The position numbers and the translations under genes are program-made. Positions 55,977-64,000 of a stretch of DNA of 64,000 nt are shown one piece after another (within the stretch, counting starts at the first letter, position 1; every line of letters starts with the position of its first letter). The stretch covers positions 124,001 through 188,000 of the forward strand of contig MAAE01000037.1 in NCBI GenBank assembly GCA_002162675.1, in the 5' to 3' direction. This DNA comes from Colwellia sp. 39_35_sub15_T18. GTDB lineage: Bacteria; Pseudomonadota; Gammaproteobacteria; Enterobacterales; Alteromonadaceae. The notes beneath the pieces are model-generated. The model searched no databases and was not told the origin of the DNA. It saw only the letters and a list, made by a program, of their open reading frames with translations.

Positions 55977-56161
55977 CCCCCTCGCCATTAGTTTTCTTCG
56001 TGCTATGCATTTAACAATAATTTAACAGCTGTTATAATTTCTTCTTTATGGCAAACTTTTATTAGCCGCTAAGTAAAAAATAGCCAAAATATATCTAAAA
56101 ACAATTACTAAAAACAATCACTAAAAAACATTACTAAGAAACACTACCACAAGGGAAAATC

Positions 56162-56953
56162 ATGGATCGTAAACTCACACTAGCCTCATTATGCTTATTG
56201 CCTTTAGCTTCATTCGCCACACTAGCAGAAGAAGCTACCGAGAAAGTTAAGGAAAAACCAGAATTTACCGCCTCAGCTGAGCTCGGATTTTTATTCAAAA
56301 CCGGTAATACTAAAAGTGGTGATATCAAAGCTGGCTTTAACTTAAAACATGAAAAAGACAAATGGCGCTCGATGGTTGCTTTCAATATTTTAGCTAAAAA
56401 AATTGAAGAAGAAGATGATAGTGGTGAAAAAGAGTTTGTCACCACAGATAATAAGTGGGATATTCTCACCCAAACCAACTACACCATAGGTAAAGCGGAT
56501 AAAAACTACCTTTATGGCAACCTTGCTTATGAGCAAGATAAATTCAGTGGTTTTGAGTCACAAAGCTCTTTTTCTGCTGGATGGGGTCGTCACTGGTATG
56601 AAACTGAAACCTCCTCTTTATTTGCTGATGTCGGTCCCGGTGTCAAATATGATGTTACCCGTGCAACAGAGACTGAAGCGTCAACAAGCAGCACTAGCTT
56701 TATCATTCAAGCACAGGCTCTTTATACGCATAAGTTCAATGACTATGTTGAATTTAAACAATACCTTGTTGCTAAACAAGCCACTGAATCTGGTGAAAAT
56801 AGCGTTTATAAATCTGAAACGTCCGTTACCGCTCAATTAATTGATGCCTTACAACTAAAATTTGCTTTACGTATCGACTACGACACTGAAGTAGAACCTG
56901 AGTTTGAGAATACCAATACTGAAACCTCAATGACCTTAATTTATAACTTCTAA
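56162..56953 (+). CDS. DUF481 family outer-membrane protein, copy B
   Basis: 263 residues. Signal peptide (ASFATLAEE), then FTASAELGFLFKTGNTKSGD, KDKWRSMVAFN, GWGRHWYE, VEFKQYLVAKQ, ending SMTLIYNF. Co-linear with copy A (same repeat order, ~50 residues shorter, missing the Asn/Gln-rich linker), so the pair arose by tandem duplication. Confidence 0.87.
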   Translation: MDRKLTLASLCLLPLASFATLAEEATEKVKEKPEFTASAELGFLFKTGNTKSGDIKAGFNLKHEKDKWRSMVAFNILAKKIEEEDDSGEKEFVTTDNKWDILTQTNYTIGKADKNYLYGNLAYEQDKFSGFESQSSFSAGWGRHWYETETSSLFADVGPGVKYDVTRATETEASTSSTSFIIQAQALYTHKFNDYVEFKQYLVAKQATESGENSVYKSETSVTAQLIDALQLKFALRIDYDTEVEPEFENTNTETSMTLIYNF

Positions 56954-57010
56954 TGGTGATGTAGACCATTAGTTGTTGTCATATAAGCTATTTATTGATT
57001 TGAAAGCCTA

Positions 57011-57078
57011 TTGTAGGAGAGCTTATTTTTTAACAAAAGTATCCTCGATAACTTCGCGGTTAAAGCTGCTCCTACAAG
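57011..57078. repeat. REP-like inverted pair
   Basis: TTGTAGGAG (57011-57019) and CTCCTACAA (57069-57077) face each other. The right half, ACTTCGCGGTTAAAGCTGCTCC plus TACAAG (57051-57078), resembles the Pseudomonas REP core (TTCGCGGGTAAACCCGCTCCTAC), while the left half is a degenerate inverted copy. The unit could fold into a large hairpin and may also stop transcription between copy B and the next gene. Confidence 0.6.
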
Positions 57079-57169
57079 TTAAACTTCGCAAAACTTTATC
57101 TCACATAGTCTCGTCTTTTATCAAAATAAAGGTATACTTAACATTCAGTTACTAATTTAAAGGTGCTGC

Positions 57170-58153
57170 TTGTTGAATGCTTGTTTAGCAAATAAATTAT
57201 TTTTCTTAGTATTTTTAGTTACTAGCCTATTGCTAGGGGGCTATGCGTATGCCGAAAATAAGACCAATAAGTATGCAAACAAGATTGCCATTTTTTACCC
57301 TCAAGCCAAAGAGCCCTACAATTCTATCTATCAAAACATTATTGCCGGCAGTATTGAGGCCGCCAATAATAATAAAATAAACATTGAAAAATTTATCATC
57401 AAGAAGAATTTCAATGTTGAAGGTATTGCTAAAAACCTCGAACAAAAACACATCAATAAAGTTATTGTCTTAGGCCGCTCAGGCTGGAAACTAGCTAAGC
57501 AGTTGTCCAAATTCACCCTAGATAATCAAACAAACAAATTCCAAGTGGTTTCAGGGGCTTTGCCAATTAACCCTAACGGTGTCTCTGGTATAAGCTTAAT
57601 TACTGATCCTGCGTATTTATTTCATTATTTACAACAAGTTGCTCCAAATGTTAAAAAAATTCATGCTGCTTACAGTAAAAAAAATGCTTGGTTAATAGCA
57701 CTTGCCAAAAATGCCGCACAAGCAAAGGGCTTAACTTTGAACCTGCAACAAGTTATCGATACTGCTGAGGCAATCACCTTTTATCAACAAGTGTTTGCTT
57801 CTGGTGTCTCAAATAAAGACGCAATATGGCTGCCATTTGATCGTATCTCATCACACGACAAGATTACTTTGCCGCTTATTTTAGAAAAAGCATGGGCTAA
57901 AGAAATCGTGGTATTTTCCAGTAAACCCTCTCATGCTAAGCGCGGAGCACTTTTTTCTACCTACCCAGACAACTTTGCTTTAGGCGCACACTTGTTCAAA
58001 ATGGTACAGGAGCTTGCACAACAACCCGAACAAAAAAACTTTGCCGCGTTAAAATCAACCTTATTAGCAGTAAATTTACGTACTGCTGCTCACCTAGGGC
58101 TAAAATATAGCTCTGAGCAGCAACAGCTCTTTAAATTAACCTTTCCACAGTAG
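57170..58153 (+). CDS. Periplasmic substrate-binding protein (ABC_sub_bind-like)
   Basis: 327 residues from a TTG start with AAAGG seven bases upstream. Signal peptide (cleaved near YAYAEN), then a type-1 periplasmic fold: ANKIAIFYPQAKEPYNSIYQNI, INKVIVLGRSGWKLAKQL, VVSGALPINPNGVSGISLITDP. Resembles the ABC_sub_bind (TrpX-like) proteins. No permease or ATPase accompanies it; the next gene, 2 bp on, is a kinase. A sensory binding protein is the likely role. Confidence 0.78.
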   Translation: MLNACLANKLFFLVFLVTSLLLGGYAYAENKTNKYANKIAIFYPQAKEPYNSIYQNIIAGSIEAANNNKINIEKFIIKKNFNVEGIAKNLEQKHINKVIVLGRSGWKLAKQLSKFTLDNQTNKFQVVSGALPINPNGVSGISLITDPAYLFHYLQQVAPNVKKIHAAYSKKNAWLIALAKNAAQAKGLTLNLQQVIDTAEAITFYQQVFASGVSNKDAIWLPFDRISSHDKITLPLILEKAWAKEIVVFSSKPSHAKRGALFSTYPDNFALGAHLFKMVQELAQQPEQKNFAALKSTLLAVNLRTAAHLGLKYSSEQQQLFKLTFPQ

Positions 58154-58155
58154 TT

Positions 58156-59730
58156 ATGAAAATAATGTTGATGCCGTCTGAACAGTACGTTATTACTCCA
58201 AAAGTTAGTTTTAAACGACAGCTATTAGCTATTTTTGTTATTAGTATCATCTTTTTAACTTTAGCAACCTCTACTCTTACCGCTTGGCAATCAAGCCAAA
58301 CCTTCAGAGAAACCACCATAGATAATAATATACAAATTACCAATAATTTTGCCGAACAAGCCGTATTAGCATTGCTCACCGCCAGTGAAGAAAATGCTCA
58401 AGAGGCAATAAAGCAAACATTAGGATTTCCCTCGGTTATTGGCGTTGCTATTTATAAAAATAACGGCGAAAAGCTAATATCATCAACCGAATTGTTACCG
58501 GCTAATGTTCAAGTAAACACTCAACATTTAGTAACGCAAAAGCAGTTATTATCAGAAAACAATGCGGTTTGGGTCTTTCGCGCTGCTGTCACTTTTGTGG
58601 CAGATATTTATGATGTAGACATGATCGATCCCGATGATGAAGTGACTGAACAGCAAACACTAGGCTATGTAGTGATTAAATATAATAAAAGTGCCTTGCA
58701 TCAAATTCAGCGTACTATTTTTATTAATAATTTGTCTATCGGAATAATAGTCGCCTTTATTTTGGCGTTAGTCATACGACTAGTGATTAACCGAATGATA
58801 GAGCCATTACTCTCCTTATCTCATACGATGGAAACCGCAAGAGACTCAGGTGTTTATCAAAAAGCTCCGGTAAATGGCACCTTAGAAATTAGGCAAATGG
58901 CACAGATTTACAATCAAATGATGTCGACCCTTGAGCAACAAAATATCACCCTAGAGAAAAACCGTGATACTTTGGAGTCTGAAGTAGAAGTTAGAACGCA
59001 AGAGCTTGTGGTAGCAAGAGACAGCGCTTTAACCGCTAGTCGTCATAAGTCTGAATTTTTAGCCAACATCAGCCACGAATTACGTACGCCTTTACAAGCC
59101 ATTATTGGTTATACCGACCTAGTAAAAGAAGACTTGGCATTAGAATGTATGGATGCACAAGTAGAAGATTTAGAAAAAAGTATTCGTAGCGCCCATACCC
59201 TGCTCGCCTTAATTAATAATATTCTTGATCTAGCAAAAATAGAAGCGGGTCGTATGGACTTATACCTAAAGGCCATCAATATTAAAAATTTGGTCAATGA
59301 AACTATTGATACCGTACAACCCATGGCAAGAGCTAATAATAATGAACTCATTATTAACATTGGTACGTTAACATCAATATTAACTTTTGATCGGCAAAAG
59401 CTAATGCAAATATTTTTGAACCTACTCAGTAACGCCTGTAAATTCACCAACAATGGCGTCATTACTTTTGAAATTTCTAATGATAAAAATTATTTATACT
59501 GCTCCGTTACCGATACCGGTGTTGGCATTGCCAATGAGCAGCTAAACTTTATATTCGATCAGTTCACTCAAGTAGATGGTAGCCAAACCAGAAAGTTTGA
59601 AGGTACAGGTTTAGGTATGGCAATTACCCAAAACTTTTGCCAACTCATGGGCGGAACATTAAGCGTTAGCAGCGAATTAGGGGTTGGTTCAGTATTTAGC
59701 GTGCAATTGCCGCTAAATGAAGATTTCTAA
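58156..59730 (+). CDS. Sensor histidine kinase of the binding protein/TonB cassette
   Basis: 524 residues. TM1 (about 22-45), a periplasmic segment of about 150 residues, TM2 (about 195-215), HAMP, short coiled coil, HisKA with ISHELRTPLQAIIGYTDLV and HATPase with NLLSNACKFT, DTGVGIA and GTGLGMAI. No receiver. Starts 2 bp after the binding-protein stop and precedes a TonB receptor, so it probably reads the binding protein. Its response regulator is not here. Confidence 0.88.
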   Translation: MKIMLMPSEQYVITPKVSFKRQLLAIFVISIIFLTLATSTLTAWQSSQTFRETTIDNNIQITNNFAEQAVLALLTASEENAQEAIKQTLGFPSVIGVAIYKNNGEKLISSTELLPANVQVNTQHLVTQKQLLSENNAVWVFRAAVTFVADIYDVDMIDPDDEVTEQQTLGYVVIKYNKSALHQIQRTIFINNLSIGIIVAFILALVIRLVINRMIEPLLSLSHTMETARDSGVYQKAPVNGTLEIRQMAQIYNQMMSTLEQQNITLEKNRDTLESEVEVRTQELVVARDSALTASRHKSEFLANISHELRTPLQAIIGYTDLVKEDLALECMDAQVEDLEKSIRSAHTLLALINNILDLAKIEAGRMDLYLKAINIKNLVNETIDTVQPMARANNNELIINIGTLTSILTFDRQKLMQIFLNLLSNACKFTNNGVITFEISNDKNYLYCSVTDTGVGIANEQLNFIFDQFTQVDGSQTRKFEGTGLGMAITQNFCQLMGGTLSVSSELGVGSVFSVQLPLNEDF

Positions 59731-59779
59731 TATAAAATATATATAAACAAGTAATTAATGCTTTACTAAGGAATTTTTT

Positions 59780-61942
59780 ATGTCATTTAATCGAAATTTT
59801 TTCACGTTATTATTCATGGTCACTTTGGCCATTAATTCCCCTTTATTATTAGCCAGCCCTGATGTTAATGATGTTCCCTACCCTAGTGACAATGAGCACT
59901 ACAGCGATGAAATTGATGGTTCTTTAGAAGATTTTTATGGTGATGAGGATTTCGTTTCAATTGCCACCGGCACCAAGCAATTAATATCAAAAGCCCCCTC
60001 AACAGCAACCGTTATTACTGAAGCAGAAATAAAACGCATGGGCGCGGTTAATATTGATGAAGTACTAGAGTCAGTTGCAGGGCTTCATGTCTCTTACAAA
60101 CCTGAGAATCATCTGCCTATCTATACTTTTCGAGGCATTTATAGCTCATTTAACGCGCAGGTATTAATGCTCATTAATGGTGTACCAATCACCAATATAT
60201 TCACCGGAAATCGCAATCAAATTTGGGGTGGCATGACACTCGAGGCAGTTGCTCGTATTGAAGTTATTAGAGGGCCAGGCTCAGCGCTTTTTGGTGCTGA
60301 TGCTTCCGCAGGCGTCATTAATATTATTACTAAATCCTCACAAACATCAAGCGGTAGTCATATAGGTTACCGTGCCGGCAGCTTTTCCACACAAGATTAT
60401 TGGTTTAATCATGCTTGGACTGCTGGCGATTTAGGCGGTTTTATCAGTTATGAACGCCATGAAACCGATGGTTTCGAGCAATTTATTGAAACCGATTCTC
60501 AAACCTTTCTAGATAGTGTATTTGGAACAAATGCCTCTCTGGCACCGGGTTTAGCGCCGCACCCAAGAAAAAGCGATGAATTTCGCTTAAGGCTTGATTA
60601 TAAGCAACTCGTTTTTAATATGGGCTATCAAAAAAGAATAATAGGTGTGGGTCTAGGTCTAGCTGAAGCACTTACCCCTGGCACAGAGGAGTCAAGTGAG
60701 CGTTGGAATGCCGATATTACTTATACAACCAAGAATCTTTTTGATGATTGGGAAATGAAGGCAAAATTCTCATATTTTCATGCAAGCCAAGAACTAGATA
60801 CCAATTTAATTATTTTCCCTCCCGGTAGCGATATAGGGCTTGGTGGTTCCTTCCCTGATGGCGTAATTGGTAATCCTGAAGTTTTTGAGAAACACTACAG
60901 AACAGGTATCAATGCCAACTATACTGCCCTTGATGATCATAACGTTACTATCGGTATTGGTTATGACATTTCAGATCTTTACAAAGCTCAAGAATCAAAA
61001 AACTTTGCATTTGGCCCTAATGGAGAATATTTACCACCGGGTAGCCCTGTTGTCGATGTAACAGATACACCTTTCGTATTCATTTCTGAGGGAGACAGAA
61101 AAAATGGTTATTTATTAGTACAAGATATCTGGCAAATTGCCAAAGATTGGGAGTTAACTACAGGCATTCGTTACGATGATTATTCTGATTTTGGTTCAAC
61201 GGTTAACCCTAGAGTAGCCTTAGTTTGGACAACAAGTTTAAATTTAACCACTAAATTCCTCTATGGCAGTGCCTTTAGAGCGCCCAATTTTGCTGAAATG
61301 AGAGTTACTAATAATCCCGCTAATTTAGGTAATTCAAATTTAACCCCCGAAACCATCGATACTTATGAATTAGCATTTAACTATCATGCCTATGATAGTT
61401 TAAATTATGGCGTGAGTTTTTTTACTTATGATTGGCAAGATATTGTTCAATATGTACCCGATGAAGGGGCAACCACAAGAACGGCGAAAAACATAGGCGA
61501 GCAGCAAGGGTACGGTTTTGAAGTAGAGTTTGAATGGACACCTTTAACCTCACTAGAAGTGTCAGGCAATTATGCTTGGTTGCATGCCGAAGATGGTAAT
61601 AATCTTGATACTAGCTATGTACCAGAGCAACAATTGTATTTACAGGCCTATTATGAAGTTAATGATGAAGTGAACTTGGGTATTAAAACCAATTGGGTCA
61701 TGGACAGAGTAAGAGCGGCAGATGATTTAAGAGCGCCAATTGATGACTATAACTTAACTGACTTATCACTAACTTGGCAACCAGAAAATGCTGACTTTTC
61801 AATGGCTCTATTGGTTAAAAATGTTTTTGATAGCGACGCCAGAGAGCCAACAATCAATAATGGCCCTGTGGTTAATGTCCCTTTTGACTTACCAATGCCC
61901 GGAAGAACAACGCTAGTGCAACTGACTTATCATTTCAATTAG
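59780..61942 (+). CDS. TonB-dependent outer-membrane receptor
   Basis: 720 residues with a signal peptide (LLLASPDV). Plug domain: APSTATVITEAEIKRMG, VNIDEVLESVAGLHV, IYTFRGIYSSFNAQVLMLING, VARIEVIRGPGSALFGADASAGVINIITK; beta-barrel ends in LPMPGRTTLVQLTYHFN. Resembles the haem/vitamin or colicin-I type receptors; ligand not deducible. Third member of the cassette (49 bp after the kinase). Confidence 0.92.
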   Translation: MSFNRNFFTLLFMVTLAINSPLLLASPDVNDVPYPSDNEHYSDEIDGSLEDFYGDEDFVSIATGTKQLISKAPSTATVITEAEIKRMGAVNIDEVLESVAGLHVSYKPENHLPIYTFRGIYSSFNAQVLMLINGVPITNIFTGNRNQIWGGMTLEAVARIEVIRGPGSALFGADASAGVINIITKSSQTSSGSHIGYRAGSFSTQDYWFNHAWTAGDLGGFISYERHETDGFEQFIETDSQTFLDSVFGTNASLAPGLAPHPRKSDEFRLRLDYKQLVFNMGYQKRIIGVGLGLAEALTPGTEESSERWNADITYTTKNLFDDWEMKAKFSYFHASQELDTNLIIFPPGSDIGLGGSFPDGVIGNPEVFEKHYRTGINANYTALDDHNVTIGIGYDISDLYKAQESKNFAFGPNGEYLPPGSPVVDVTDTPFVFISEGDRKNGYLLVQDIWQIAKDWELTTGIRYDDYSDFGSTVNPRVALVWTTSLNLTTKFLYGSAFRAPNFAEMRVTNNPANLGNSNLTPETIDTYELAFNYHAYDSLNYGVSFFTYDWQDIVQYVPDEGATTRTAKNIGEQQGYGFEVEFEWTPLTSLEVSGNYAWLHAEDGNNLDTSYVPEQQLYLQAYYEVNDEVNLGIKTNWVMDRVRAADDLRAPIDDYNLTDLSLTWQPENADFSMALLVKNVFDSDAREPTINNGPVVNVPFDLPMPGRTTLVQLTYHFN

Positions 61943-62209
61943 CCTGTTGGCAGAACAAAACATAAATAAAAACGTGGTGGGGCTAGGCTGAATTAAAATA
62001 AAATGGAGTGAAGTGAAGTGAAGTGAAGTGAAGTAATTCACTCCATTTCGAGTTAGAGCTAACTGTCTGCTTTATTTGTATAACAGCAAACGGTGCTAAA
62101 GTTAGCTAAACACGGGAGAGAAATTAAAATTGTTGTTTTATATTCAACTATTAATCTCCCTTTGATTCAATATAGTAATCTAATAGGGTTGGTAATGAGC
62201 CCTCCATTA
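61943..62209. other. Non-coding interval with a repeat-built hairpin
   Basis: No ORF seen. AAATGGAGTGAA (62001-62012) pairs perfectly with TTCACTCCATTT (62037-62048). Between them lies a run of GAAGT pentamers (62010-62034). This 48-nt hairpin may be the terminator of the TonB-receptor transcript or a slippage product. AGTTAG-AG-CTAACT follows at 62051-62064. Confidence 0.55.
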
Positions 62210-62365
62210 TTAGTTATAACCCAATACAAAACAAAGGTACGCCTCTTCCTCTAGTTCGTTGCTCATGCCGCTTTTTTCTGCGATCATTTTTTTCGCTATT
62301 GATACATTTGAATATTCCACTTCTTCATTAATATCGTGGTTAGATGTGTCATTGATCACTGTCAT
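62210..62365 (-). CDS. Small ORF of 51 residues downstream of putA
   Basis: ATG at 62365, stop at 62210. Sequence begins MTVINDTSNHDINEEVEYSN and ends ELEEEAYLCFVLGYN. AGGA lies eight bases before the ATG. Acidic C-terminal region and a single Cys; no signal peptide. No family recognised. It is on the same strand as putA and follows it by about 137 bp. A real gene is plausible but unproven. Confidence 0.4.
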   Translation of the reverse strand: MTVINDTSNHDINEEVEYSNVSIAKKMIAEKSGMSNELEEEAYLCFVLGYN

Positions 62366-62501
62366 GTTTTTTTTCCTGTGCATTTAGAATATTGTTGATT
62401 ATTAGTCATTGTCTAGTGATGTACGATGAACCATAGGATTTACCAACGAAATAGGCACCTTATGATACCCATTTTCATTTTATACTATCGTTCAATTGCT
62501 A

Positions 62502-64000
62502 CTAATCTTCTTCAACTAAGGTCATGAGCGAAGTATTACCACCTGAAGCTGTGGTATCAATGCTGATCGTTTTTTCTGTCAATAAACGTTGAATTAAATG
62601 GTCAAAGTATTCTGAACTGATCACCGGTAATATCGCGCCTTGACGTGCTGCTAATTTCTCACTGATATAATGTTTACGGTCACAATGACTATCAACAACA
62701 ACACCTGATAACGAAGGTTCTGCCAACATTGTTGATAAGTGGCGTAACCTTGCCACTTGAAAAACACCTTTATCTGCACCAGTGTCAATAAACTTATCTC
62801 TAAAGGCTAATGCTTCATCGTAATACAGATCAGAGACCACCGAAATAACGGTATTACCCGTTGCTAATGCCGTAACAATAGAGAGCACCCAAAAGTGAAA
62901 ACTAACATTTGCATCCGCAAAGCAAACTATATTACCGCGGTTTTCCAAATAAATAATATTAGACTCGCCTGTTGGCCCCGGTAATACCTCAGGTTTTTTC
63001 AAACGTTTTTCAATATCAATTAATTGCGAGCGAGCTGCTGTTAAGGTGTAATTTAAATCGTCGGCTAAATCTTCAACAATATCAACATGGGCAATTTTGG
63101 CTAGCAACTGACGAACACAAGAAATACGGGTATTTAACTCGGTTAAGCGCCAGTTTTTCTCTGCTTCATTAGCTGTTTTCATAAACAATACGGCTTCTTT
63201 TTGCGACTTTTCATCACCCTCTAAAGCATCAGCCTGTGAAGGTAACATATCAAACAGATCAGCATTAGGTGTTGCTTTTTCTTTAACTAAGCGCAATAAG
63301 TAATTTGGTCCACCTGCTTTAGGACCTGTGCCAGAAAGTCCACGACCACCAAAAGGTTGTACGCCAACAATTGCGCCAATGGTATTACGATTGATGTAAA
63401 CATTACCTGCTCGTGATAATCGAGCTAATTCGAAAGCTCGGTGTTCAATGCGCGTATGAATGCCCATGGTTAAGCCAAAACCAGTGCCGTTGATTTTATC
63501 AATAACACTTTCTATTTCATTGCCTTTAAAGCGAACGATATGAACACAAGGGCCAAAAACTTCCTGCTTTAATACGTTAATATCACTAATTTCATAAAGT
63601 CGTGGCGCAAAGAAAAAATGTTCATTACCTGCTTCTGCTGTTATCTCATGAGAAATAGCACATTGGTAAAGTAATTTACCATTTGTTTTCATGTACTCAC
63701 TGTGGGCATTAAGAGCATCAAGCGCTTTTTGATCAATGACCGGACCTACATCCGTGCTTAATTTAGCCGGGTTACCTACATGTAATTCTGCTAAGGCGCC
63801 TTTGAGCATAGTAATGACATTATCAGCGATGTCTTCTTGCAAAAATAATACCCTAAGTGCCGAGCAACGCTGACCTGCAGATTGAAAACCTGAAGAAATA
63901 ACGTCATCAACGACTTGCTCAGGCAAAGCAGTAGAATCAACAACCATACAGTTTTGACCGCCTGTTTCAGCAATAAATGGCACTTGATCGCCACCACGTT
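62502..64000 (-). CDS. putA: Bifunctional proline dehydrogenase/P5C dehydrogenase PutA, C-terminal portion
   Basis: Partial: about 499 residues to the window edge. Contains the end of the aldehyde dehydrogenase domain (GGDQVPFIAETGGQNCMVVD; catalytic Cys in SAGQRCSALRVL; EVFGPCVHIVRF; NRNTIGAIVGVQPFGGRGLSGTGPKAGGPNYL) followed by the extra C-terminal domain of long PutA proteins. The proline dehydrogenase and DNA-binding N-terminus lie beyond the edge. PutA oxidises proline to glutamate. Confidence 0.93.
   Translation of the reverse strand, partial: RGGDQVPFIAETGGQNCMVVDSTALPEQVVDDVISSGFQSAGQRCSALRVLFLQEDIADNVITMLKGALAELHVGNPAKLSTDVGPVIDQKALDALNAHSEYMKTNGKLLYQCAISHEITAEAGNEHFFFAPRLYEISDINVLKQEVFGPCVHIVRFKGNEIESVIDKINGTGFGLTMGIHTRIEHRAFELARLSRAGNVYINRNTIGAIVGVQPFGGRGLSGTGPKAGGPNYLLRLVKEKATPNADLFDMLPSQADALEGDEKSQKEAVLFMKTANEAEKNWRLTELNTRISCVRQLLAKIAHVDIVEDLADDLNYTLTAARSQLIDIEKRLKKPEVLPGPTGESNIIYLENRGNIVCFADANVSFHFWVLSIVTALATGNTVISVVSDLYYDEALAFRDKFIDTGADKGVFQVARLRHLSTMLAEPSLSGVVVDSHCDRKHYISEKLAARQGAILPVISSEYFDHLIQRLLTEKTISIDTTASGGNTSLMTLVEED

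Noticed and set aside
57170..58153. ABC import operon with the substrate-binding protein
   Set aside because: It is followed by a kinase and a TonB receptor; no permease or ATPase.
62301..62500. Antisense regulatory RNA downstream of putA
   Set aside because: No promoter or terminator recognised; the only supportable feature is the small ORF.

Overview
The window looks like a chromosomal segment of a marine, low-GC gammaproteobacterium of the Colwellia/Thalassotalea type (order Alteromonadales). This is an inference from AT-rich codon use, family content (MipA/OmpV with DUF3019, COG3014-YcfL-LpoB, YdbH-YnbE-YdbL, PEP-CTERM, TonB receptors) and many two-component genes. I see no rRNA, tRNA, CRISPR array, prophage or intact transposase. 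Almost everything is housekeeping or envelope/signalling genes on both strands. Non-genic novelty is concentrated in the intergenic repeats.

Layout. 1-7.7 kb: the start of a LysR regulator divergent from a cytochrome b561-YceI-pirin group; then an envelope lipoprotein cluster (COG3014 lipoprotein, YcfL, LpoB, glycine-zipper protein); then a MipA/OmpV-DUF3019-response regulator-sensor kinase operon (6.4-9.8 kb). 9.9-19 kb, mostly minus: hemF, a DUF2235 hydrolase, a TM2-like protein, a displaced yidD coupled to a DUF4177 gene, yebC-like (plus), a CheY-like protein, an RluA-family synthase, a hybrid PAS kinase and a GST. 19-30 kb: a U32 (RlhA-like) protein, an M20 amidohydrolase, a solute-binding protein, MtfA-like peptidase, RIO-like kinase, radical SAM protein and the ydbH-ynbE-ydbL operon. 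30-40 kb: NUDIX, an AraC-HDOD fusion, a PEP-CTERM protein, a GST/TetR divergent pair, DUF3307-SatD, AraC with a transglutaminase, lysA, and a rhodanese/ArsR pair. 40-54.7 kb: a CZB-domain soluble chemoreceptor, ettA, PilZ, GcvR-like, phoR/phoB, a Pho-boxed porin, a sensor kinase, rdgC, pgk and both classes of fructose-bisphosphate aldolase. 55-64 kb: two DUF481 paralogues, a substrate-binding protein-histidine kinase-TonB receptor cassette, and the 3' end of putA.

The main discovery is a family of at least ten short non-coding elements (63-193 bp) scattered between genes. They share termini (5'-GTATTTATTC ... GTTAC-3'), carry internal hairpin modules that are present or absent in different copies, and seven copies are flanked by exact (three) or near-exact (four, 6-7 of 8) 8-bp direct repeats that look like target-site duplications. 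I therefore read them as non-autonomous mobile elements (MITE-like). Several inserted exactly at stop codons. One copy appears to have split a TAATG-coupled satD-DUF3307 gene pair and now supplies the satD stop codon.

Other points of interest: a PhoR with no membrane segments; Pho boxes in front of phoB and of a porin; twin operators overlapping divergent GST/TetR promoters; a probable persulfide-responsive ArsR/rhodanese pair; a Pseudomonas-REP-like inverted pair; and an unannotated 51-residue ORF downstream of putA.
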